Shown: one piece after another, positions 13,201-25,200 of the stretch | Layout of the letters: every line of letters starts with the position of its first letter | How positions within the stretch are numbered: the first letter of the stretch is position 1 | NCBI GenBank assembly: GCA_922989275.2 | Contig: OV277872.1 | Span: 30,339,619 to 30,403,618 of the forward strand | Origin: Gari tellinella | Lineage: Eukaryota > Mollusca > Bivalvia > Cardiida > Psammobiidae | Reading direction: 5' to 3' | Length of the DNA stretch: 64,000 nucleotides | Notes under the pieces: generated by a model | Seen by the model: only the letters and a program-made list of their open reading frames with translations | Told to the model about the DNA's origin: nothing | Database searches by the model: none | Program-made: the position numbers and the translations under genes

Positions 13201-16200
13201 ACAGGCATTTTTTAGTTTGTCCGCTCTCTAACTAAAAGAAATTTATTCCAATCCTTTTGAAACTTGGTCAGCATGTGTATTACCATAATGTCTCTGTTAT
13301 GTTCTATAACCAGCAGGATTGCCCCAGACATTCAAGAGTTATGCCCCTTATTTTGTCAAAAACGGGCATTTTTTAGTTTGTCCGCTCTCTAACTCAAATA
13401 AATTTATCCAATCCTTTTGAAACTTTGTCAGCATGTGTATGACCATAATGTCTCGGTCAAGCTCCATAACCAGCAAGATTGCCCCTGACATTCAAGAGTA
13501 ATGCCCCTTTTATCGTCAAAAAACGGGCATTTTTTGTTTGTAGCTCTCGTTCTCAAACAAATTTATTCCCATCCTTTTGAAACTTGGTCAGCATATGACC
13601 CCTAACTTTCAGGGTAACCCGGTTCTTCCCCTTTTGTTTTTACCTTGATAGGGTTTTGGTATGACTACATTCTAAGATCGATTTTACGGGCGTATAATGT
13701 GCCCGGCTTGCGGTGCTCTTGTTGCAAATATGACCAACTTCGCAGGGACAAAAATGTACTTCAAACATATTAAAAAATAAAAATATATACCTCATGCCAC
13801 CATTTTATGTTTTATCTGTAAATGCTGTGTGTAATAAACCCCCAATTTAGCTCGAGTTAGAAGTTTATACTGTTATAAAATACAACCCAAAAGCTTAACC
13901 GCTTATAGCGGCTACACGCGTACGAGGGATTTTTTGCAAATATGACCAACTTCGCAGGGACAAAAATGTACTTCAAACTTATTAAAAAATAAAAATATAT
14001 ACCTCACGCCACCATTTTATGTTTTATCTGTAAATGCTGCATGTAATAAACCCCCAATTTAGCTCGAGTTAGAAGTTTATACTGTTATAAAATACAACCC
14101 AAAAGCTTAACCGCTTATAGCGGCTACACGCGTACGAGTAAGATATCGGGTAACACGTTATTTTGCGGGATTCCGCGAGACTCTAATCCCTATAATCTAC
14201 GTTCCTGGTCAAACAAACAACCTAATTTTCCTTTATCCATAACTCTTAAAATGTGTTTTTTTTTACGCCATTGATTATTTCTACACTAATAAAGAAATCT
14301 AAACTTAAGAAATCTTGAAAATAAAACACAGAAAGCATTCCCAGTATCTTTTCTTATGGTAGCGTAAAGCAGGTTGATAGTAAAATAGAATGCTGTCTTT
14401 AAAATTAGAAGCAGGTCATGGGGTAACGGGTTAAGGGCTATGATTCTATTAAATCTAGAAGTTGGGAAGAAAGAGTGTCATTAACCAATTACCCCATAAA
14501 TACGCTTTTTAACGCCTTTAACTTATTCCTCCATTGAAGAAAATAGGAACAATTCATAAAACCATGAATACGTATCATCATCAGAAATATGTTCTGTGTT
14601 CTAAGCAGATGAAAGCTTAAAGCAGGCTGAAAGTAAAGCAGAATGTGCCTTAAGACACATTCTGCTTTACTTTCGACCTGCTTTAAGTGGTCACCTATAT
14701 TCAAAACTAAAAACAGGCTATGGGGTAATGGGTTAAACCTTGATCCTCAGATGTGAGAAATTGTTACTAAGGATATGATGTGGAAACACGTATGCAATGC
14801 TGGTGAAGTTACTATTCTTACTAAAGATTAACATCTATACAGTGAAGAATCTGTTATTCTTTCCAGTTTAAACGCAAATGTACGCAAACGCAAAGCACTA
14901 AAACGTAGAAAAGAACAACTTTTGGACAATTCTGATAATTCTTGTTTATCTTGGTGGCAAACAGTTTGGAGCCTGATCAGACGCCGGGTTACCCGGCGTC
15001 TGATCTGGCTCCAAACTGTTTGCACTGCAAATAATAGTTTTAGCGTAAACGCGTTTATTGGGAAAGAATAACACATTCTCCACTGTAAGTATGGCAATTT
15101 AATTATACATTGAAATGCTTCTATTACACCTACTAAAAAGAATGCTAATTGCTCGTATAAAAAAACAGGTGGGAGCTTAACCCTTTCCCCCATAGAAGCA
15201 CCTTTTAGCGCATTCAGTTTATTCTTGCCCTGAAGAAAATAGTTCCAATTTACACATTCATAAATATGTATAATACAAAATATTTTCTATATTCTAGCAG
15301 ATGATAGCTTAAAGCAGGTTGAAGTAAAGCAGAATGCGCTTAAAGCGCATTCTGCTTTACTTTCAACCTGCTTTAAGTGGACACCTATATTCAATACTAG
15401 AGATATGCTATGTGGGGAAGGGTTAAAGCAAGATGAAAGTAAAACAGAAAGCTCCTTAAGGAGCTTTCTGTTTTACTTTCACCTTGCTTTGAGCAGCCAC
15501 CTGTCCTAAACACAAAATATTTAAAATAATTCAGTGGTCGTAATTAATAGAGAGGTTTTTATTATGCCCCTCCCCCGACGATCACTCAGGGGCATACTGT
15601 TTTACCCCTATCTGTCAGTCCATCTATTTGTTAGTCCGTCTGTTTCAAGCTACAACCTTATAACTTAGCAGGGTATTCACACATATACCATAGATGTGCT
15701 GCATGTGAACAGGGTTTTGATCTTCTAAAAATTTCCACAAAATTACAGTCAGTTGAACTTAGTCAAAATTTTGCGGATGGGGGCATCATATTTGTCTTAC
15801 AGACAAAGCCATCCCTCTAGTTGTAGTCTGTATTTGCCATTTCTATATACAGGTAAATGGGGCCACATATCCAGGGAGTGTGAAGCAGTCCTTCGGAGGA
15901 GTCGGGCGTAATCTGGCTGATGCTTTGACCAGACTTGGAGTGGAGACTAAATTTATATCAGCAATAGGCAACGACTCCCACAGAACAGCATTTGAAGCTT
16001 ATAGTAGGCATATGGTTGGTACAGGTAGCAGCATTTCCTTACTTGGTGCTCTTTGATAATTAATTAACCAATTACCCCATAGCCTGTTTCTAGTTTTGAA
16101 AACAGGTGAACACTTAAAGTATTTTGAAAGTAAAGTAAAATGTGCCTTAAGGTGCATTCTGTTTTACTTTCAGCCTGCTTTAAGCTATCATCTGCTAGAA

Positions 16201-19200
16201 CAAAGAAATATTTTCTAATAGTACAGAATCATAACTTGAAGAATTGGAACTATTTTCTTCTGTTGATGAATAAATTAGAGGCGTAAAAACTAAAAAGGCA
16301 TATATATGGGGGAACAGATTAACCAAATTCTTCTTTTATACATCTTTTTGTCACTTTGAGATCAATGAGTAAGAGTTTAACATTTGTAATTCTACAGGAC
16401 TCAATTTTTCAAACATGATGCTTTGTAGATTGGCAGTTACATTATTTCACTGGAAATTTCATTCTTTTTTCTTATGATATAATAGACAAGCAATTATGTT
16501 ATAGCGGAGGGCCATAATTAATGTTGGTAGAACTTGTGGCCGGACCCGTTTGCATGGAATTTGAAATAAAATATGGTTTAACTAAACTACATGCTATGGT
16601 GTAAATGAATAATTTGATAAACAAGCTATGGTGGAAATGGATAATTTGAAAAACAATATGTTTATTACAGGATCTGACAGGCACGGCTCGCCTGGATGGA
16701 CACAGTACGGCCACATATTGTGCTCTGTTGAGATCTAGTGGGGACTTACTGTTTGGTATTGGAGATATGGCCATTCATGAAATGATCAGCCCTGATTATG
16801 TAGGTATCCTTCTTATCTTGACCCATACCCCATATTTATAAATTTTTACACCTTTATAATTATTTCTCTACTGAAGAAATTAGCTCCACTTTATACAGTC
16901 ATGAATATGCACTATAAGAAATATTGTTTTGTCATATTGGTAGCTTAATGCAGGCTGAAAGTATTTTTTAACCAGAATGCACATATTCTGCTTTACATTC
17001 ATCTGCTTTAACCCATTACCCCATAAATATGTCGTTTTATGCCTTTAGTTTATTCCTTCACTGGAGAAAATAGTTCCACTTTATACAGTCACAAATATGT
17101 ATCATAAGAAATAGTTTCTATATTCTAACAGATGGTAGCTTAAAGCAAGCTGAAAGTAAAGCAGAATGTGCCTTAAGGAGCAAATAGGCCATGGGGTGGA
17201 GAGGTAATTGGTATCTCAGATAGTTCATTAGAAGTTTCAGGGGTGATTGAGTTGAGGTTCCTGAAACATGTTATTTTCCTTTCGAAAGGTGTCTAGGTTT
17301 GAGCAGGATCTTCTCCAGGCGGCCATTGTTTGTATTGATGGCAATGTTTCCATGGAAACCATTGAATATGTGTGTAATGTCTGCCACACCCATTCCATAC
17401 CTGGTAGGTATAGTTTTCATCTGGCCTCTAACTCACTGTTCCATATATTTACCCTTTTATGCCTTTAACTTATTCCTCCACTTTTGAAATGGTTCCGCTA
17501 CAATATACAGGTCATTGATATTCACCATTAAATATATTTTCTATATCCTAGCAGATAGTAGTTTAACCCTTTCCCTTATAGAAGCGACTTTTAGCACATT
17601 CATTTTATTCATCCGCTGAAGAAAATAGTTCCAAATTATACCGTAATGAATATGTGTCATATTTAATACTTTTCTTATTCTAGCAGTTAATAGCTTAAAG
17701 CAGGCTGAAAGTAAAGCAGAATGCACCTTAGGGCGCATTCTGCTTTACTTTCAACCTGCTTTAAGTAGTCACATATCTTCAATGCTAGAAACAATGCTAT
17801 CAGGTAAAGGGTTAAATGTGCATTCTGCTTTGCTTATAACCTGTTTTAAGTGATCACCTGTCTTCAATCTAGAAGCAAACTATGGGGTAAATGATCACTT
17901 ATAGAAGCAGTTGTTTAGCTCACCTGAGCCAAAGGCTCAAGGTGAGCTATTGGGATGGCCCTGTGTCCGGCGTCCGTCGTTGGTCGTTAGTCGTGCGTCG
18001 CCGTTAACAATTGCTTCAAATGACATCTCCTCCTATACGGCTTGACAGAATTCAACCAAACTTTACAGAAATGTTCCTTGGGTCAAGCTCTTTCAAATTT
18101 GTTCAAAGAATTAAAAACAATGCAGAACTCTGGTTGCCATGGCAACCAAAGCGAAAAAATAAGGAAATCTTAAAAAATCTTCTTGTCAAAAACTGGAAGG
18201 GCCAGAGCTTACATATTTGGCATATAGCATCATCTACAGGTTCTCTATCAAGTTTATTCAAATTATGCCCCTGGGGTCAAAATTGGCCCCGCCCCGGGGG
18301 TCACAGATTAACATAGAGTTATATAGTGAAATTTTCAAACGTCTTCTTCTCTGAAACTAATGTGGCCAGAGCATTGATATTTGGCATGGTGACACTTCTA
18401 GATGTCATATACTTAAATTGTTCAAATGGTTCTGGTCAGTTGCATAACTAGGTCACAGGAGCTAAAAATAGATTTTTTTCAATGAAAACTTAAAAAATCT
18501 TCTTTTCTGAAACTACAAGGGCCAGAGCTTAGATATTTTGCACATACCATCGCCTACAGGTCCTCTATCAATTTTGTTCAAATTATGCACCTGGGGTCAA
18601 AATTGGCCCCGCCCCTGGGGTCACAGTTTTACATAGAGTTATATAGAGAAAATTTCAAACGTCGTCTTCTCTGACACTAATATGGCCAGAGCTTTTATAT
18701 TCGGTATGGTGACACTTTTAAATATACTTTACATAATTTGTTCAAATTGTTCGGGTCTGTTGCATATCTAGGTCAGTCCTGGACCTAAATTATTATCGCC
18801 ATTTTTTCAGCTATTTTCTCAGGTGAGCGAAATATGCCCCATGGGGCTCTTGTAATTAAAACTGAATGCTCCTAACTTTCTTTCAACCTGCCATCTGGAA
18901 GGTGGCTGCTTAACTCTTTCAGCGCCAACGGCGTCAAATGGCGACTTTGCAAACAGTTTGGACCCTGATCTAACGATGCCTAACCCAGCGTCTGATCAGG
19001 ATCCAAACTATTTGACACTCGTATTGAGATGTTTCAATTCAATCTACGTTGAAAGGATCTTGCAAACAACAAAATTGAAGCAGACGATGAAATGATGAAA
19101 GGGTAAAAATCTTCTGAATAATTTGCCAGCGAAAGTGTCTGATCAGGATCCAAACTATTTGACACTCGTATTGAGATGTTTCAATCCATACTGCATTGAA

Positions 19201-22200
19201 TCTACGTTGAAAGGATCTTGCAAACAACAAAATTGAAGCAGACGATGGATGAAATGATGAAAGGGTAAAAATCTTCTGAATAATTTGCCAGCGAAAGAGT
19301 TAAAACAACAAATATTAATTAACTCTTTGAACCCTAGTCCCGCATATAGGCGTGCTTTTCAAACAGTGTACATGTGAATAGTACACTTGTCCTATGCAAA
19401 CAGTGAAGACCCTGATCAGAGGGCTCCGAAAGGAGCCCTCTGATCAGGGTCTTCACTGTTTGTCACAATGCCAAACATTTACAAAAACAACCCTTAAAAG
19501 TCAGAAATGGACTAGACTAAAATGGAAACTGGAATTGTCCATTTAAAGTTTCAGGGAGGAAAGAGTTAATTTAGTAGTGGTGAGGAGAGGTTTTACTGTA
19601 TTTCAGTTTTGTTTGAGCCAACTGATATTCACAAGGCCAGTAAACCTTTCATGACTACAGCACATGAAGGAGTTACCTACACCTCACCCAACTTCAACGA
19701 GCTCAAAACTATGGCAACCTATCTGACCAATCAGCATGCGCCAAACTGTGGTAAGTATGTCGAGTTGCATACGTTGTTATATAAATAGAACATGGAAATA
19801 AAAAAGTCTACACAGGATGACCCCTGGTGATGAGAATACTCTTCTTTTACAGACAGTGTACCTATGGAGAGTACACTTGTCCTATACAAAAAATGTAGAC
19901 CTTGATCAAATGAATTGTCGAAAAGCTGTTATTTTCCATGTTTTATTGGGAAGCGTTTGCATTTAACCCATTACCCCATTGCCTGTTTCTAGTTTTGAAG
20001 ATATGTGACCACTTAAAGCTTTACTTTCAGCCTGCTTTAAGCTATTATCTGCTAAGATATAGAAAATATTTCTTATGATTTTAATTTGTGACAGAATAAA
20101 TTGGAACTATTTTTCTTCAGTAGAGAAATTAATTAAATGCATTAAAAGGCTATTTATGGGGTAATGGGTCTTCTGTGTTCTCCACTGTGTGATGGGTACA
20201 CTTGTCCTAGAGGACACCGTAATCATGCAATTGTACAAGCCAAGAAGGAAGTTATTGTCAAGCCCTGAATTGTTTCAGGTACAAGCTCCTCTGATTCTAT
20301 GGACTGTGAGACAGTATTACATGAATGTACCAAACTGTTGGAGACTGTTGCCAACTATATCCCAGTCACCATAGTAACCCTCGGTTGCCATGGTGTCCTG
20401 CTTTGTCGTCATGGAGATAAATCACAAAAACTTCCAGTAAGAGGCACAGAAATTAAGGTAAGAGAAGTATTAAAGATTTGATGATTTCTTTCTTCTTAAA
20501 GTATTAATAGGTTATTTTTAATTTAACGGAAAGTGCAGACTTTTTGACATTTTGCATATATCATGGTGAAACATTTTTACAGTAACACCTCTATAATGAC
20601 CACTAAATTATGTTAATTAGTTTGTGAGTGGTCTTATTGAGGTTTTACCGAAATTGTTTTATCCTTTGATTTTCAATTGTAAATTGAAGTAAGACCAAAT
20701 GTAGAATAAACTTTTCATATGTGATATTCAACTCTTTCAACACCATCAACCTCTTAAAATATATTCAATACATTTGAAAACAGTGTAGTAGACCCAGATC
20801 CTATATGAGCCCACTCATCAGGGTCTTCACTGTTTTTAGCTCACCTGGCACGAAGTGCCAAGGTGAGCTTTTAGGATCGCTGGATGTCCGTCGTAGGTCG
20901 TCCGTCCGTCCACAATTGGTTCATTAACACTCTAGCAGCTACAAATATCATCCAATCTTCATGAAATTTGATCACAATGTTGGTCTAGTAGAAATCTAGG
21001 TCAAGTTCGAATGTGGGTAATGTTGGGTAAAAAACTAGGTCACTAGGTCAAATCATTTAAAAACCTTGTTAACACTCTAGAGGCTACAAATCTCATTGGA
21101 TCTTGATGAAACTTGGTCAGAATGTTTGTCTCATTGATATCTAGGTCAAGTTCGAATATGGGTCATGTCCGGTCAAAAACTAGGTCACTAGGTCAAATCA
21201 TAGAAAATCCTTGTTAACACTCTAGAGGCTACAAATCTCATTGGATCTTGATGAAACTTGGTCAGAATGTTTGCTTAATTGATACCTAGGTCAAGTTCGA
21301 ATATGGGTCATTGTCAGTAAAAAACTAGGTCACTAGGTCAAATCATAGAAAAAGCTTGTTAACACTCTAGAGGCAACAAATCTCATTGGACCTTGATGAC
21401 ACTTGGTCAGCATTTTTGTCTTATTGATATCTAGGTCAAGTTTGAATATGGGTCATGTCCAGTCAAAAACTAGGTCACTAGGTCAAATCATAGAAAACCC
21501 TTGTTAACACTCTTGAGGCTTTAAATTTCATCTGATCTTTATGCATCTTGGCCAGAATGTTTGCTTAATTGATACCTAGGTCAAGTTCGAATATGGGTCA
21601 TTGTCAGTAAAAAACTAGGTCACTAGGTCAAATCATAGGGAAAACTTGTTAACACTCTAGATGCTACAACTCTCATTGGATTTTAATGAATTTTGCTCAA
21701 CATGTTTGCCTCATTGATATCTAGCTCAGTTAATTTTGAATGATGTCTGGTTGAAAACTAGGTCACTATGTCAAATCAAAGAAAAACAGTGTTAACCTTT
21801 TCGAAGTTACAAATCTCACTAGATCTGCATGAAATATTGTCAGAATTTTTGCCTACATCAAATCTAGGTCAAAATCAAATATGGATTGTGTCCTTTCAAA
21901 AACTAGGTCAAATCATAGGAAAATGGGAGGTTGATTGTGGGTCATGGCCAGTCATAATCTAGGTAACTATAGGTCAAGTTTGCCATGGTGTACCAGGTGA
22001 GCGATTTAGGGCCATAGTGGCCCTTGTTTAATTTAGACCAGTATTTATTGAACTACCCATAATTTCACGTAGACTGATTCCTATTTTGATAATTAAAGAC
22101 CAACAAGGGAACCTAATAACCCACAATAGTTACTTAGTGTTGAAAGAGTTAAATGTATTTGTTGCAATAGAGTGAAGAACCCTTGTTAGCTCACCTGAAC

Positions 22201-25200
22201 CAAAGGCTCAGGATGAGCAATTGTGGCCGCAATTTGTCCGGCGTCTTGCATCCGTCGTCCGTTGTCCGTCCACATTTTCAAACAACATCTCCTCAGAAAC
22301 CACAGACCCGATTTCAACCAAACTTTGTCAGAAGCATCAGTGACAAGGGGGAACGAAATCTTGTTCAAAGTTTTTGGCTAGAGTTATTCCCCTTGCTGTG
22401 GGACCAGATTTTCTAACATGACCGTATAGACAACTTTTAAGGGTGTATCAAACCCATAAGCGATTTTTTCAAAGTATCAAACTTTTTTTCTATCATAGTT
22501 TTTTTGGAAGAGCTGTTTATGATGAATGAAAAAATGGAAAAATATATATATATATGGTGGTGTCCTCTTTTTGAGCTACAGCGATTTGAAAAAGGTATGT
22601 CAAATTTGGATTTTTGTTCTCAAATTTTACCTATTCAGAGTACAAGCTTCAGTAAAATCTATTTCAAAACAAAACAAACATGGTAATTTGGGTTTTCATT
22701 ATTTATTTCATGTCTATGGTGGTATTTTCACATATAGAAACCAAATTTAGACAAAGCAGGCACCAGGTTTGAACAATATGGATCCTTGAATATCAAAAAT
22801 ATGCCTGTTATAGGGCATGATTTTGTCAGATTTTTTATTTTATGAAAAAAAGTAAAAAAGATTGAAAATGAAACGGTTCTAGTATTAAACTTTTTCTAAT
22901 ATTCTACCAGATGAAAGCCCATGCTAAGGCAGTTCAAAATATGAAAAGAAATTGAAAGGTCAGTGTTGAAAATTTTGAGTTATTAAAGTCTCCCTTTACA
23001 GAATTTACAAAAAAGTACCATATCGATGATATTTAGAGCTTTATAAATTTCACATTTGGTGCCTGTTTTCTCTTAAATTAGTTTTTGTTTGAAGAAATAC
23101 TACCATAGACAGGAAATAAATAACACAAAACCAACTTATCATATTTGTTTTCATTTGAAATGGATTTTATTGAAACGGACCGTTTGAAAAGGACAAAATA
23201 AGAGAAAGAGGGTGGGGTAATTTTTACATGGCCATAGAGCCAAATGTATGTCACCAAAATGTACACTTTTTCTATATTTTCATTTATCTCTTCATTTATC
23301 TTTAGCTCTTCAATACAAAACCATCATAGAGTGTTTTCACATACTTTGAAAATTTCCCATATTCATGACTTTGATACACCCTCAATGCATAAGAAAATAT
23401 TAAAAAATCTTCTATTCACAAAAACCCCTAGTCCCAGACCTTTGATATTTGGTATGTATCATAACCTAATGATCTTCTACCAAAATTGTTCAAATTTTTA
23501 CCCTGGGGCCAAAAATGGCCCCGCCTGGGGCTTATCAGTTTTTCTTAGGAAAACTTTTAAAAATCTTCTTCTCTGAAACTGTATAATGGCCTAGACAATT
23601 AATATTTGACATGTAGCTTTGCCTTATGGTCCTCTACCAAGATTGTTAAAATTATGACCCCTGGGTCAAAATTGGCCCCAACCGGGGCTTATCAATTTTA
23701 CACAGACTTATATAGGAAATCCTTTAAAAATCTTCTTCTCTGAAACTTAAAGCCCAGTTCTTTAATATTTGACATATAGCTTTGCCTTGTGATCCTCTAC
23801 CAAGATTGTTCAAATTATGACCCCCGGGCCAAAAATGGCCCTGCCCTTGGGCTTATCAATTTTTCATAGGGAAACCATTAAAAATCTTCTCCTCTGAAAC
23901 TGTAAGGCCCAGATCATTTATATTTGACATGTAGGTTTGCCTTATAGTCATCTACCAAGAATGTTCGAATGATGACCCTAAGGTCAAAATTGGCCCGCCC
24001 CCAGGGCTTATCAGTTTAACATAGACTTATATAGGAAAACCTTTAAAAATCTTCTTCTCTGAAACTATAAGGCCCAGATCTTTAACAGTTGATATATAGC
24101 TTTGCCTTGTGGTCCTCTACCAAGATTGTTCAAAGTATGACCTCCAGCCAAAAATGGCCCCGCCCTTGGGCTTATTAGTTTTTCATAGGAAAACCTTTAA
24201 AACTCTTCTTCTCTGAAACTGTAAGGTCCATATCATTTATATTTAACATGTAGCTTTGCCTTATGGTCCTCTACCAGATTGTTCAAATTATGACCCCTTG
24301 ATCAAACTTGGCCCTGCCCCAGGACTAATCTGTTTTATATAAACTTATATAGGAAAACCTTAAAATAATCTTTTTATAGAGCTATATATATCACAATATT
24401 GTCTTGCCCAGTTAGCTTAGGTATTATGTTCTCAGGTGAGCAACTTGTGGGCCATGGCCCTCTTGTTTTAAAATTAAATATTAAAGATACTGAAGGATTT
24501 TAATCTCTCAATAGGTAGACCCTGATCAATTGCCACATTTAAAATGCAGTAATTTTTCTTAGGCTAGATTGTTTGCCTCTTTTATGCCCCTGCACAACTT
24601 AGTTGGGGCATACTGTTTTTTATCTGTCTGTTTGTTTGTCTTTCTGTCAACAACTTTAATCTTGGCCATTACTTTGGAACTACATGTGATAGAGACTTTA
24701 TATTTAGCATGTGTACACAACTCAAGAATTTCTTGATCTCAGTACAACTTTTTGTAATGTCTGACAAAGGTCAAGGTGATTTAGAGGTCAAATAGGCTTA
24801 ATTTAACATTGATCATAATTTTAAAACTGATAGGGACTTCATATTTGAGAATAACTTTAAAACTGTGATAGAGACTTCATATTTGGCATATGCTCTCCGC
24901 TAAAAAATCCTAATGAGTTGAGTACAATTTGGTTCATGTCAGACAAAGGTCAATGCCATTTAGAGGTCATGTACACATCAGGGAACATAGTGCTTCACAA
25001 ATATATCTTCTTGTTTTGTTGATTCCATTCAACTTTGGTATATATGTATGATTTTGTTTTATAAACAAGCTGTCAAAAATAGTTTGAAGGTAAGTGTGTA
25101 GCCTATCACAAGAAACTAACATTTTAGGAAACTTATTTTTCACTTCATGCAACTAATATTTGTCATGGGTTTTTTATGCCTATCAGTTTTTTGGTTGTTG

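Larger units (their letters stand above)
9531..14207. mobile_element. 4677 bp transposon with 7 bp target duplication
   Basis: The left end is CAGGAACGTATATAGATAGG and the right end is its imperfect complement (CCCTATAATCTACGTTCCTG). Both sides carry GTCAAAC (9524-9530 and 14208-14214). No transposase frame is visible. It holds a nested TA-flanked element (10327-11567), a 207 bp tandem array (12099-12318 and 13724-14137) and a pearl-type element inside the array. The unique left part (9700-10320) shows nothing recognisable. The size and CAGGAACG ends suggest a non-autonomous hAT-like or related DNA transposon; the class is uncertain. Confidence 0.75.

Noticed and set aside
12363..13560. Regularly spaced repeats reminiscent of a CRISPR array
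   Set aside because: Units are contiguous 160 bp minisatellite copies without unique spacers, in a eukaryotic genome.
14828..15193. 121-codon minus-strand frame
   Set aside because: Runs through the TA MITE at 14840-15085 and into the next element.
18011..18316. 101-codon plus-strand frame
   Set aside because: Lies wholly inside a pearl-type repeat; diverged repeat units do not preserve it.
22504..23576. Frames of 60-110 codons around F3 copy 1
   Set aside because: The three F3 copies do not preserve these frames and no domain is recognisable.
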